The notes below the pieces were generated by a model, which was not told the DNA's origin, did no database searches, and saw only the letters and a list, made by a program, of their open reading frames with translations. From Trichopria drosophilae (taxonomy: Eukaryota > Arthropoda > Insecta > Hymenoptera > Diapriidae), in the NCBI GenBank assembly GCA_030407085.1, contig CM059585.1, positions 69,048,501-69,112,500 of the forward strand: a stretch of DNA of 64,000 nucleotides. Reading direction: 5' to 3'. Each line of letters opens with the position of its first letter. Positions within the stretch are counted from its first letter, which is position 1. Below, in pieces: positions 1 to 11,625 of the stretch. The position numbers and the translations under genes were made by a program.

Positions 1-1128
1 GATCGAGGCTATGGAAGCACTGCTCAATATATGCCTCCTCTGCACTTATGTGTAAAGAAAGAGGCAATGAGAGCTATGTGCGGAAGGCTTGGAGGGGGGG
101 GGGGGATCAGCATGGCTATCGAAAAGCATGCAAGACCTAGAAAGAAAAGACCTGGAAAGAACTACTAGACGACTACCCTTGATAAATATGATCAAGGATT
201 ATAAAACCACAGACTACAACTTTACGCAGATGTTTTCTGTGGAGATAAATGAAAACCATACAACGGAATTCCTAAAACATGGGGCCCTGATATGGTACAC
301 TGATGGGTCGAAAAATGGGAATAAAACAGGATATGGAATATATGGCGAAAAACCAAGCTGCAGTGCAGCAGGCAGGTTAGGAAGACACACGACTGTACTC
401 CAAGTAGAGATGTACGCCATAATAAAGGGCGTACATCTAAACCTAGGAAAAAAGTATAGAAATCAGACAATCTACATCATATCTGACAGCCAGGCAGCAC
501 TAAAAGCCATCCAGTCAATGGAATTAAGATCCAAACTAACATGGAACTGTAATGCACCCTGAACACACTAGCACAAAACAACCAGGTGAAAGTGTGCTGG
601 GTAAAAGGACATAGCGATATTGAAAGTAACGAAAAAGCCAACAAACTCGCCAAGGAAGGAGCAAGGGAACGATTCATCGGGCCCGAACCTACTTGTGGAA
701 TAACAAAAAATACAATAAAGAAAACTCTTAATATATGGATTCGAAACACAGCTATCATCCAGTGGAACAACATCACCACAAGATGTGAGCATTCAAAATT
801 ACTGATAAGAGGTTTCAACACAAAGGACCAGAAGGAACTACTAGACCTTAGTAGAATAAAACTGAAAAAGATCGTCAGTACACTCACATGTCATTGCAAA
901 TTGAGCAAACACATTTATAACATGGGGATTGCCAATAGCAAAGAATGTAGATTATGAGAGTTGAAAGATGAAACTCTACTCCACATTCTAACCGATTGTG
1001 AAGCCTTATGTCATAAAAGAATGATGATCTTAGGAGACTACCTACTGAAACCAGAAGAGATCAAAACAATTCCGCTACACAAAGTCTTTCAATTCATGGA
1101 AATGATTGCGTTTAGCAGCGAAATGTAA
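1..1128 (+). pseudogene. LINE ORF2 C-terminal relic: thumb, RNase H and terminal zinc motif
   Basis: This is the tail of a non-LTR retrotransposon polyprotein. The first 90 bases read as the thumb region (AMEALLNIC type). RNase H follows, with YTDGSKNG (about 293), the glutamate in VEMYAI (about 405), SDSQAALKA (about 482) and WVKGHSD (about 598). The frame shifts near 556-562. A TGA at 955-957 interrupts the terminal Cys/His stretch, which continues as ETLLHILTDCEA and ends at the TAA at 1126-1128. A G-run near 98-108 and another frame change near 35 add breaks. RNase H degrades RNA in RNA-DNA hybrids during target-primed reverse transcription. The copy is dead and enters the window from the left. 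Clade is uncertain, I- or R1-like. Confidence 0.8.
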
Positions 1129-1170
1129 TTTAATGCGGCCGACACAATAGGTTTCAGAAAGGGTAACGCG

Positions 1171-1497
1171 GTGTCACAGGGTGTAATTGTCCAGCCGATG
1201 ATATATATATATAGGATATTGAAGATGGGTGAATTGTTAAATGTAGACTTGGATCTGAGTGTCATTATTTGGGTTAATCGTATGAATAAATTAGCATCAT
1301 CGAACCAAAATGCCAGTAAACCTGCTTTAATTAATGCAAAATTTTCTAACGCAGGACTTCGCTCAAGTTTTATTACAGCGATGAGAGCACGAAAAACTCT
1401 TACTACTGATGAAATCTCGCCAACTTTTAATAAAGTTCGAGTTTTCTTGAACTCATTTTTACCGGTGGACACTTTGAATCTAAAAAAAAGCTCGTGA
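1171..1497 (+). pseudogene. LINE ORF1-like relic with possible baculoviral-FP-type domain
   Basis: The reading frame is open for about 108 codons. The layout resembles LINE ORF1 proteins with an FP25K-like nucleic-acid-binding domain: a stretch like KPALINAKFSNAGLRSSF, then LTTDEISPTFNKVRVFLNSF, then a basic stretch. Family recognition is by eye only. Sequence to the right (after about 1497) belongs to a mariner relic on the other strand, so the ORF1 domain is cut there. It could belong to the same LINE as the reverse transcriptase at 2640, which has the same orientation, but the endonuclease that should lie between them is missing. Confidence 0.35.
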
Positions 1498-2630
1498 ACT
1501 TCATCGAAAAAAGTTCAAAAAATTTGATTACACAAAATTCCAGCCCAAACATTGGTTTTCTGTGGATGTTGTGTGTGGGTATCTCAAATCCAATGAGGAT
1601 TTTGTCTGACCAATATCGCATATTGTGTCTAATAACTTGTCCATTCAATTGAAACATAGCTTCATCGGAGAAGCATATCCAGAACTTAAAAAACTGATTT
1701 TCGTCACACCGTCCCATCATTTCCTCACAAAATTCTAATCTGCGATTGAAACGTCTTCCGCAAGCTCTTGCACAAATTTTATTTTATATGGATGAAACAT
1801 ATAATTGAAACACATTCTTAGTATTTCATGGACAGACGATTTGCCGATACCAGTTTGTTGCGCAATCTTCCTAACTGAAGTATGGAACTCCTCAACAACA
1901 CAAGCACAGACTGCTACACTGTTATCTTCGTTTGTAGCCATTTTTGGTCTCCCCGATTTTTGACGATCTCTGAAAGAGCCAGTATCGTCAAATCGAGAAA
2001 AAGTTTTACAAACAGTTGATTTGGATATGGGTAGACGATCAGGATGGGTATCATTAAACTGTTGGGGGACTTGTTTAAAATCCAAAATGGCCTATCCAAT
2101 ATGGCGTCCGAAAGCTCTTAATTTGTTGGAAAAAATTTTAAAACTTGCCTAAAATAAAAATTCTGTGCATGTTTATAGTGCTTTTTATGCTATCCGATGT
2201 ATTTTGACCACCCAAACACGAATCCACTCATCACCTCACATTTTTTGTAACCTCAAAAACAGGTAAAAATAGATATTTTTGATAAATGGGGTCACTTAAT
2301 TCGGCAATTGTCAAAAACCTTCATTTGTTCAAAAGTTACTGGATTAAAAGTTTTAAAAGTCAATTATGAATGCTAAAAATTGATCGCAGCGCCATCTATG
2401 CCTAGAGTTTTGAATTCGTCTCGAAAAGACCTTCCAAATGAGCCCCCACCTATGTTGCCATTTAAGATATTCATCCCCTTCGTGTCTCACGCCCCCTTGG
2501 GGTAGGGGGTTGGAACCCCGCAGAAAAAATAGATTTTTTGAAAAATCGTTTCACGTGTTTCAGTGATTTTCGAAATATCTTTTCTTTCAAAAATTACAGG
2601 ACCGTTTCCATACTTTGCGGACACCCTGTA
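1498..2630 (-). mobile_element. Degenerate mariner-like DNA transposon
   Basis: On the minus strand, 1735-2085 encodes the N-terminal double helix-turn-helix of a mariner-type transposase: a TVCKTFSRF helix, GRP linker, then RKIAQQTGIGKSSVHEILR and HPYKI. The frame 1427-1720 carries FSDEAMFQLNGQV and RHNMRYWSD, the catalytic-core segment around the second aspartate, followed by a degraded WAG-type stretch. The parts lie in different frames and the third catalytic residue is not found. The right end GGACACCCTG at 2619-2628 followed by TA matches mariner inverted repeats. The partner end on the left is not convincing (a weak CAGGGTGT at about 1180). The element is dead. Confidence 0.7.
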
Positions 2631-2639
2631 TATAAAATT

Positions 2640-3019
2640 ATACATGACTAGCGGGTAATAGAGGAGAAGCTGGGCGATGATCTAGATAATGAACCTTGGG
2701 TACAGGGGTTGTGTCTCGAAAACTTGATGTGTATTCAACGAGTGCGCTCAGGGATGCAGACATGGCACATTGTGGATACCATTTTTCCCTCATACCCTTA
2801 ACGGCCGGATTGTCCAGCATACGCGGAGGACTCGGATGTGCCGCTTTTCACAAGAGGGGAACCGGAGAGAGCAGTGAAAAATAAAAAGGCGTCGAGGCCC
2901 AATGGGCGTCCAACTGAGGTGCTAAAATCCGTTGTTGAAGACAATCTAGAGCCCTTGCTTAACATGTATCACGCGTTCCTAACTGTAGGAACTACCTCCC
3001 CCCGCTGTAAGACCGATAT
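2640..3019 (+). pseudogene. LINE ORF2 relic, left part (region upstream of and start of reverse transcriptase)
   Basis: Between the mariner end and the 4.2-kb transposon, the plus strand reads as the segment before the RT domain. The frame at 2838 reads FTRGEPERAVKNKKASRPNGRPTEVLK, a decayed form of the usual KNKKAPGPDGIPTEVLK finger motif. NMYHAFLTVGTTSPRCKT follows, the usual position of LPxxWK. The sequence stops at 3015-3019 and its continuation (GKGKRPANYRPV) is found at about 7305. The intervening 4.2 kb is therefore a later insertion. The copy is badly decayed. Confidence 0.65.
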
Positions 3020-3730
3020 GAGACATTCTTTTACAAACCGATCAATTTCTGACCGACCACTTTTTAAATCGCTTCAATTTTTCTTAACTAGTTTTATACA
3101 TAAAATAAGCGAACACGTGTTTCGGGGAATTGAACAAAAAAATATTTTTCGAAAGTTATAAAGTATTTTTTTTTTTTTTTTATTATTAATTATTTTAATG
3201 TTTTTAATTTATTTTATTTATGTTTAATTTCTTGGTTTTCGCGTTTTATGGTAATATTCAAAAAATCGTACCTCTATCGTTATCATACGACAAAAAGTAA
3301 ATATACCGTTTTAAAGGTAATGACTTCAACTTTTTGGAAAAATTACGTTCCTAACCTCAAATTTTAAAAAAATTCATTTTTTAAGAAAACAAACGTAAAA
3401 AGTTATTTTACTCTGTGTTCGCGACATTTTAGGATTTTTTAAATATTACCATTTTATTCTTCGTCGAATTTCCTATAAAAAACACATTATTAATTAATGG
3501 AAACTAATTTTGTTGTGTTCGAAATTAATTATTTCTTCCGTGCGCTCCAGAAGTTCCCGCCTGTCGCGGCACGACACGGCGTGTCTCGTGATGTTGCATT
3601 GTGTTATCATTTTGCACTTCGTATGCAATGTCTGTTATTAGCATTTCTTACATTGTATTGTCATAAAAGTCCAACAAAAAATAATAATACTACTCACGTG
3701 CTGTTTGCAGTTAGGAATAATGAAATAGTG
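3020..3730 (+). repeat. Left terminal inverted repeat of the 4.2-kb element
   Basis: This arm pairs with 6610-7261. Both arms keep a near-identical open frame (METNFVVF...) in mirror orientation, which is a by-product of the arm duplication and not a gene. The inner limit is approximate. Homology fades after the segment GCAGTTAGGAATAA at about 3707. Confidence 0.8.
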
Positions 3731-4194
3731 ATTAAGTTTGAAAATATTGATATAAGTTGATATTAAGCACGTTTTTAAAATTATATTTTTCCAATGCAAT
3801 ATTTCTGCAGTGGTATAAGATCACAGCAACGGAAAGTCCCTTTAATATAGTGACTTATTCAAGGCGCGCCTACAGATGCTTCTCCATCAGTTTACCCACT
3901 ATACTTGCGTTGTGGATGGGCAGTGAGAGATGCCAACTTTCACCTTAACACAGCACACGAGTGCACACTGTGTGTATCTTGGCGTCTTTTATTATTTTTA
4001 CTATTTGAAAAGGACACGCGATACAAAGGACATTCTCATTTTATTGTGGGTGTAATTTTTTGTATTGAAAACGTTCTGTGAATAGAGAATACTTGACAGT
4101 AGTAAGTATATGGTTGAAAGTGTGTGTATCCTAACCTAATATTATGTAAATTTACGTAACCTAACTTACATATTATTGATCATTGAATAGCAAG

Positions 4195-6510
4195 ATGCTC
4201 AAATTATCAAGAGCGTAAAAGTTCAGAAGAAGAAAGTTCTGAAGCGTCCAACATATCGGCATGATAAATGCAGCAATCCATTTAATCTGCAGAATCACCA
4301 TACGAAAACAGGTGTAACTCTTAGAAAAATGACAATGGAGCAGTTGCTTGCCTTGAACGTGCCAGTAAATAATGAAACGTCACAGATGATGATCTGTAAT
4401 TCTTGTCGTCTTCGACTGTTACCATCCACTGCTCAAAATGAAAATGATAACGAAGACCATGGAAATTGGATGGTATGTATAATTTGGAAAATAATAATAA
4501 TAATTCTGATTTCATGATAAATATATGACACGTAATAACAAATATTTTTATTTGTAGTGTGTCTTATATTTTTATAGATTAAATTAATGTACAAAGTTAA
4601 TATTGTTTATGTACATTCAACAGAATTCGTTGTGATTAAATTTTTTAAATACAATTATTAGTAATGCCTGTACTATAAATTAAATATTTATTATTTATAG
4701 GAAATAGTTTCCTCCGAAGAACTTCTGACGCCTACCGATGAAATTACTACAACAACTTCTGAAGGCAGTGAATCTGACGAATTAACTAAAGGAGATAAGA
4801 AATTGTTGCCATCAGTACTTGCCGGTGTAAATGATGGATTAAGTTTTCTTGGAGTATCACCTATCGAAATGAAAATAGTTGCACAGACAAAATATGCCGC
4901 AGATAAAATTGATAGCATATCAAATGCCCTAAGGAAGCATATTTTTAACGCAATTGATGAACACTCAGGCAACCAGGATAATGAACATAATGAAGAATCA
5001 TATATATTGTAAGTTCTACAGGAAAAATTTAGTTCTACGGCAGATCGGACAAAACAGATACAAATTTTAACTATAGTTCATGGATCGCCTTATTCAAAAA
5101 TTTTTCCCAAATGCTACACGGTAAATTATACAAGTAGCAAAAAAAACTCATCCGTCACTACAAGATAGTGTTATTCACAAGGTAATGGACTTCTATCAAT
5201 CTGACGAATAAAGTCGGGTAATGCCTGGGAAAAAAGAGTATGTTAAGATTGACGGAACAAGAAATCATGTACAGAAAATATTACTTTTACTTAACTTAAA
5301 GGAGCTGTACTGTGTATTTCAAAATATAAATCCTGAAATAGAATGCAGTTTTTCAAAATTTGCATCTCTAAGACCGAAGCAATGTATGCTGGCAGGAGCA
5401 AGTTTTTGGTCTGCGCTTGCGCCATTCATGAAAATGTCAAGTTGCTAATTGACGGAGTGAATCTACAAAGACTTACTGCTAATAGAGAGCAACCCATTAA
5501 AACATATCATGATTGTTTGAATGAAATGATATGTAATCCGGCGACTACAGATTGCTATATGGAAACTTGTTCCGAGTGTCCGGGAACAGATCATTTCATA
5601 CAATATTTGGAAAATATTTTTGATGAAAATTTCATTGATCAAGTAACCTGCATGCTATGAACAAGTGTCGATTGAAGTTCGCTTCAGACTGTAGTAACGG
5701 CAACGGATTAATTTTTAGACATTTTAGCAGAATCGCTAAAGAAAGTATTGCGCCATTCTTATTTAGTAAGATAACAAAACGAATTTTTGAATTCTAAAAA
5801 AGAAAGTTTAAAACCAGACGAGTGCATCGTAATATGTGACTTTTCTGAAAACTACGCGTTTGTGATCCAGAATGTTATCGAAGGATTTCATGGCAACAAT
5901 GATCAGGCGACCATTTACCCCACGGCCATTTACTACAGAGATGAACATAATCTTGTGCAAATGAAAAGTTCCGTTTCGATTTCGGAATGTCTTCATCATG
6001 ACACTATCGCGGTACACATGTTCCAATAAAAAATTGTACAATTCATAAAAGAGAATGTACCAAGAGTTAAAAAATGATCTATTTTTCTGACGGAGCTAGT
6101 GCTCAGTATAAACATCGCAAGAATTTTATAAACCTCAGCCACCATACGGCGGATTTCAAGATCGGCGCTGAGTGGCAATTTTTCCCGACGTCTCACGGAC
6201 AAGGCCCGTGTGATGGACTGGGAGGAACTTTAAAAATATTGACAGCCCGAGCAAGCTTGCAGAGAATAGCTAATCCCATTCGTATACCGCTGGAGCTATT
6301 CAATTGAGATACAGAAACACTGGCCAATATACATTGTGAATACTTCACTAATAAGCAGTATGAAATGGAAGAAAAACAACTGGCGGCATGTTTTCAAAAA
6401 GCAAAAACAGTGAAGGGTATATTGAGTTATCGTAGCATTATACCAGTCACCTCTAAAACGCTTCATGTAAAACCATTTTCTCTTTTTCCTAAGTCTACAG
6501 TAGTTCAAAT
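4195..6510 (+). pseudogene. Decayed DDD-type transposase of the 4.2-kb element, with an intron
   Basis: A first exon ending at 4472 (CSNPFN, then CNSCRLRLLP, a Cys-rich N terminus) is followed by GTATGT at 4473 and an acceptor TTTATAG ending at 4700. Joining 4472 to 4701 keeps one frame. The next exon (4701-5012) is acidic and then passes into LLPSVLAGVNDGLSFLG. The catalytic-looking core is spread over several frames: VICDFSENYAFVIQN (about 5835), YFSDGASAQYKHRKNF (about 6077), SHGQGPCDGLGG (about 6193). These give three conserved aspartates. Stops and frameshifts fall near 5012, 5445, 5660, 6029 and 6305. Related proteins with DFSENY and SDGASxQYK are widespread in insects and cnidarians. 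Confidence 0.6.
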
Positions 6511-6609
6511 AATGAAATAAATTGATTGAAATTTGGTAAGGAGTCGTTATTTTTACTTTTCCCAAACTTTATAACAACGCCAATTGTACTGAAAATCGTT
6601 TAATTTCTC

Positions 6610-7261
6610 TTTCGTTATTCCTAACTGCAAACAGCACGTGAGTAGTATTATTATTGTTTTTGTTGGACTTTCATGACAATACAATGTAAGAAATGCTAAT
6701 AACGGACATTGCATACGAAGTGCAAAATGATAACACAATGCAACATCACGAGACACGCCATGTCGTGCCGCGGCAGGCGCAAACTTCTGGAGCGCGCGGA
6801 AGAAATAATTAATTCCGAACACAACAAAATTAGTTTCCATTGATTAATAATGTGTTTTTTAAAGGAAATTTGATTAGGAATTCAATGGTAATATTAAAAA
6901 AATTCTAAAATGTCGCGAACACCGAGTCAAATAACTTTTTAAATTTGTTTTCTTAAAAAATGAATTTTTTTTTAATTTGAGGTTTGGAACGTAATTTTTC
7001 CAAAAAGTTGAAGTCATTACCTTTAAAACGGTATATTTACTTTTTGTCGTACAATAGAAAACGATAGAGGTACGATTTTTTTAATATTACCATAAAACGC
7101 AAAAACCAAAAAATTAAATGCTTTTTAACTTTCGAAACAATTTTTTTTTTCAATTCCCCGAAACACGTGTTCGCTTATTTTACGTCTAAAACTAGTAAAA
7201 AAATGGGAGCGATTTAAAAAATAGTCGGCCAGAAATTGATCGGTTTGTGAAAGAATGTATC
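6610..7261 (-). repeat. Right terminal inverted repeat of the 4.2-kb element
   Basis: This is the reverse complement of 3020-3730 with scattered substitutions and small indels, for example GAGACATTC against GATACATTC at the tips. Arm divergence is modest, suggesting the element is younger than the LINE it sits in. Confidence 0.8.
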
Positions 7262-8160
7262 ATATATGAAAAAGAAACAAAGTTATAAGTCTCATGTTGA
7301 CAGGCAAGGGTAAAAGACCGGCTAACTACAGGCCGGTATACTCAATATAGCTGGAAAATTCTTCGACATCCTCATGCGATCTTGCCTGCAGGGGCCGTGA
7401 GGTCTGCTGGCAGACCAGCTGGCAGTCAGCATGGCTTCAGATTGGGGAGTTCTGCAATGAGAGCGATCTTCGCGGAGAAAAATTTTCATCGTCAAAACCA
7501 GTGACGTAACAAATTTACCCCAGAATAATTGTGCAAGCAGCACCCACCATCTTCTGTGATTGTACCTGAAATTATTAATTCCTAGAAGACACTAAAAGTT
7601 TAGTGCCTAGAATATATGTACATTGGTTATCGGCATATATTATATTCATTACTTCACATTATTTGGTAGTTACCCATGTTCTGTGCGTTCAATAAAAAAC
7701 GGCGAAGCGAGCGCCAGACAAATGCCGTGATTAGTCTTCGTACAGTAGGGATACATATGTGCACCATGAAAACGGGTGAACATTTTCTTGAGAGTAGGAG
7801 AATGTGGCTTCTGCCATGTCGAAGGTTCGCTGTCATCATTACTCGCGCTCTACCTCGCAGCCGCTCTAATTCAACTCCATGCGATCGACAAATGTACTCA
7901 TCAAGCACTGGGAAAAATATACGTGTCTCAGTATATTTCTTGGGTGTTTCAAAGTTACCTAGAGGACCACTTTTTGGTATACGAGAAAAAAGATGGCCTG
8001 AAAACACGAGAAATAACATCTGGACTTGTTCAAGCCTCGATACTGCAGCCGGATATATGGAATATTTTGTATGACGGCATCCTGCACCTAAAACTGCGTG
8101 AGGATACCTCTGTGATCTTTTATGCGAATAATGTTCTGATATACGCGCGTATGTGTGTGC
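7262..8160 (+). pseudogene. LINE ORF2 relic, right part (reverse transcriptase palm)
   Basis: The RT broken at 3019 continues here. At about 7303 the strand reads GKGKRPANYRPV, followed in other frames by remnants of fingers and palm. At 7900-8140 it reads YISWVFQSYL, then REITSGLVQASILQPDIWNILYD, then VIFYANNVLIYA. The last is the catalytic YADD box changed to YANN, so both catalytic aspartates are lost. At least four frame changes occur. The relic fades into a GT-rich microsatellite at about 8146. Confidence 0.7.
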
Positions 8161-8182
8161 GTGTGTGCGTGCGCGTGTCTGA
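8146..8182. repeat. GT/GC-rich microsatellite
   Basis: An imperfect (GT)n/(GC)n run abuts the end of the LINE RT relic. Low-complexity only; no other signal. Confidence 0.8.
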
Positions 8183-9916
8183 CTGTCCTGTCCTATTTTA
8201 TAGATGTATTTAAATTAATGTCTATTTTCTATACCACGTTTATGTGATTAGAATAGGAATTGTAACAAACTTTTTTTTAAACTCATTATTGTGACAACTT
8301 TTAAATATATAGGCATACAGTAGCAGAAGTTTAGTATGGTAACAATTATGTATATTTAAAAATACTTGTAAGATCATTGATTTTATTGATATTTTTGAAA
8401 TTAAATTCCGAAATGGCGCTTTATTGCACGAAGGCGACGATTTGTTAAATATGTTTTTAATTAAACTAATGAATTTATTCGAATTTTAATCGATAGCAGC
8501 GTAATTTTTAATGTTTTATTCCCTCCTCGTCATCATGTGAAAATCCGTACATGAAAACATGATTAAAGGAGATAACCCTACTTTAGTGTGTAATGTCAAA
8601 AGTGTGAAAAAGTGTAGAATTTAATTCGGTGCATCAGGTACATTATCAATACTTTACTTAACTGCGTATTAATTTTGAAATTAGCATAGCCTATTTCTTA
8701 TAAGTTAGCCAAAATGTTGGCCATTTTATCACAATTAATTAGGAATTTAAACAAAAATGATAGCAGAAATATCCTACAATGAAATGAGACTAGAAATCGG
8801 TCCGCAGTAAAGAAAACTTCCTTCCATTATAGAAACAATATTTTCTGCAAATTCACCGACGGAGAATTTGTCGATTAATGTTCGATTGTAGCAAGGAAAA
8901 TAATTCGCTACGCGGAATCCCATGTGGCGATCCCTTTTTATGCTCTTCGTTCTCTCCCTTCAGGGTAGTAACATTGTTTCGAGTAGCTAGGGCCAAACAT
9001 ATAAATAATTCAGCGTCTGAAACCAGGCAATTCGTGCTTCGTATTAGAAAGAGACATTCTTGTGAGTGTCAGTCTACGGGGAAAAATATACATGGGAATT
9101 TCATCTCTTAAAATAGGCCAACGTCCACGACAATCTTACAGTAAGTTGTATATGTATGCGAATAACTCTATAAACCAAAAAGAGGCTGTCTGACTTTGAT
9201 TGTTCAACGGTGAAACACCTCTTTTCTTCACAACATTCTTCCGAATATTGGTTTACAGAGATATTGTGAATTATCGGATATCGTTACAGAGTTCTTTTTA
9301 TGTATCCTGCTCCATAAACTGGAAAGGAAGAAGTCGAGTTTTTCGCATCAAAGTCCTGGTCTCATGAGGGTCATCACTCGTACGTCTGGGACCTACTCGA
9401 TGTCTAGGTGTCTATGAGTAAACAAAAAATGTACGTGGTTTAGTGCGTGGTCATTTATTAATATACATTAATAAATAGGGTTATGTCATTTTCTTTGTGG
9501 AATAGTAAAGGACGCATATGCATACCTAAATCGAGCTTCTGAAACTACTAAATTATGCTAGGCATATATAACAACATTTTTATATCAATCGATCAAATAT
9601 TTACATGAATATTCTAATATTTTTAGAGTGCTCTCCTTAAATCTGGCCACAGTCTTTATTTCCAATGGGTCGTTCTTTTAATATGGGGGTTTGATATTGA
9701 GAATTACAGAAAAAAAAAACATTTTTACAATTGAACATATACCAAAGTGGAAATGTCAGTGGGAGCATTCGATGATGGCGAATCGCATGCAAATCGAATG
9801 CAAGTCGTATATGAATCGTATCCCAATCGAATGTCGTATATCCCACATACCTAGCGCATCTATTCGACCCGATCTTTTAACGCGACGAAACGGACGAAAC
9901 GCATGCAGTCGTAGTC
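8183..9916. other. AT-rich interval with no supported gene
   Basis: Short open frames such as 8878-9111 have no recognisable domains or splice context. Around 9775-9840 there are short degenerate repeats of ATCGAATGCAA/ATCGTATCCCAA type. Nothing else can be supported. Confidence 0.6.
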
Positions 9917-10028
9917 ATGTATAGTGTTCCATGGTGTTACAGCAAACGCAAGCAAACGCACGCAATCGTAAGTGGTCGTAAGGCCATGCGCACCAAGAAT
10001 AAGAACAAGGTTGCAGCAGCGAAAAAGG
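9917..10028 (+). other. Possible basic-peptide exon or upstream exon
   Basis: An ATG at 9917 opens a 37-codon basic stretch (rich in Lys and Arg, RTKNKNKVAAAKK) that ends at AAAAAG followed by GTTAGTG, a fair splice donor. It could be an upstream exon of the spliced candidate at 11725-13016. Joined directly to the acceptor at 11683, however, it reads into a stop, so it would act as a 5' leader or upstream ORF. Splicing and expression are inferred from the sequence alone. Confidence 0.15.
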
Positions 10029-10764
10029 TTAGTGTTTTATATTGTAAATGATAAATAATGTAAATTACTGATCAGTGACCGGCACTTGAGCACTTATAAA
10101 GATTTGTTGTTTATTGCGGTATGTGAAGTGTATACAATGTACATTTTTAGCTAGAAATTTTCTTTCGTTAATTACTTCGCTATGTCAAAAAATAATTTCA
10201 ATCTAAGTAGATATTATTCTTAATAAAAAATGTGTTTGAATGTTATCTGTCAAACATAACCCGATTTTCAGTTGAGTTTTTATAATAATTCTAAGGGAAG
10301 TTCATTATTGGTTAAGCTTGACGGATAACTAACCACATTAGCTATGGAAGTTTTTAAGCATGATGAACGATTTGGAAGTGAAAATCGCGAGTGTTGCTTA
10401 TTTTTGCTTATTTTATCACTTTCGATGCATATCATTTAACTTTTTTGCTCTTAGTTTTGTTTACGAACCTCAATTTCCAAAGCAAGCTTTAACGTCAAAA
10501 TAAACACGGAGATTCAATGACCTTTACCGTTTCCTAACCTCTTGTCTAAATTTTTGAATGTTTGTATTTTAACATTTCTGTATCATTTAATTATATATTA
10601 TAAACTTGAATGCCTTATTTTAGGGGAATAATATTTATTAGTTTTAATCAGTAGTTTGGTAAAATCCTTTTTGCCAAGGAAACTTACAGTATGCTTTTGA
10701 AATTCATTTAACGTTTTTACAGTGTACAGTAAATCAAATTGAAATTAACAGAATTTTCTATATA
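10029..10764. other. AT-rich non-coding interval
   Basis: No coding potential, repeats or RNA genes are seen. If the upstream exon candidate is real, this would be intron. Confidence 0.5.
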
Positions 10765-11625
10765 CAGGGTGTCCCAGAACTCCCGCATAATATTGCAGGG
10801 GGTGAATCTTGACCTCATTCTGAGCAAAAAAGTTTATTACCAAAATGGAATCCGAAGCTCAGAATTTGAGAGGCAAACCATTGAAGTTTCAAAAAAAATA
10901 TGTTTTTTTTTTGCAACAACTCGGCTCGTTTTAAAGTTACATGAACGAATGATGGCTGAATTTAAAGTTTTTTTATAGAGCTACAACTTACCTTGGAGAG
11001 CATATGACCTGCAATGAATATTTCGCCAGTTATCGACCTGAAAAGGGTAAAAAGGGCTTTTTTTCAGTTTTCCGCATGTAACTCATTTCCGTAAAATGCT
11101 AGTGAAATAAAAGACAACAGCGTTGTAGAGCTTGAAAAGGCGAAGAATTTTCCCCCTCATACGTTTCGTTTTGATAAAAATTGAGTACGTGGGGAGATGT
11201 TAAATATCAGAAAATAGGCGACAAATGGATTTGGCATTGCTGAAGCGCGTTTTTCACCTATTTTCTGATTGTTAACGTCCCCCCACGGGCTCAATTTTTG
11301 TCAAAACGAAACGTATTAGAGGGCAATTTCTTTGTTTTTTCAAGATCTACAATATTGTTGTATATGATATTTTGCTAGTGTTCTACGGATGCTCTCAGAG
11401 GTAAGTTATAGCTCTATAAAAAACCTTCAAATTCAGCCATCATTTGTTCATGTAACTTTAAAACGAGCCGAGTTATTGCAAAAAGACTATATTTTTTTTT
11501 AAACTTCAATGGCTTGCCACTCAAATTCTGAGCTTCAGATCCCATTTTGGTATTAACCTGTTTTGCTCAGAATGATGTCAAGATTTACCCTCTACAATAT
11601 TGTGTGGGAGTTCTGGGACACCCTG
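10765..11625. mobile_element. 861-bp mariner-type foldback MITE
   Basis: The left end CAGGGTGTCCCAGAACTCCC at 10765 is mirrored by GGGAGTTCTGGGACACCCTG ending at 11625, flanked by TA on both sides (10763-10764, 11626-11627). The arms pair over about 410 bp each, with a loop near 11220-11256. It has no transposase and must have been mobilised in trans by a Tc1/mariner-type transposase. Its first roughly 90 bases match the ends of the 9.3-kb foldback at 25623-34944, so both belong to one family. Confidence 0.9.

Larger units (their letters stand above)
3020..7261 (+). mobile_element. 4.2-kb DNA transposon with about 0.7-kb terminal inverted repeats, DDD-type (Sola-like candidate)
   Basis: The ends are inverted copies: GAGACATTCTTTTACAAACC at 3020 and its near complement ending AAAGAATGTATC at 7261. 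Similarity runs inward to about 3730 on the left and 6610 on the right. Candidate 4-bp duplications ATAT lie at 3016-3019 and 7262-7265, but the tetramer is palindromic and so ambiguous. The element splits a LINE RT whose two halves flank it. The interior holds a decayed transposase (4195-6510). Assignment to the Sola superfamily rests on the DDD layout, 4-bp target and long TIRs. It is an inference and not a database result. Confidence 0.65.

Noticed and set aside
2075..2115. A CCAAAATGGCCTATCCAATATGGCG match to the dispersed module inside the mariner relic
   Set aside because: It overlaps the transposase start codon region and only about 25 bases match. Could be coincidence, so it was not counted as a module copy.
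3497..3760. A METNFVVF-type peptide seen twice (3497 plus, 6553-6840 minus)
   Set aside because: It lies within the inverted repeats of the 4.2-kb transposon. Similarity follows from the arm duplication, not from gene conservation.
8878..9111. 77-codon frame
   Set aside because: No domain, splice context or repeat support. The length is expected by chance.
10739..10978. 79-codon frame in the MITE arm
   Set aside because: It starts in flanking DNA and runs into the foldback arm. Not a gene.
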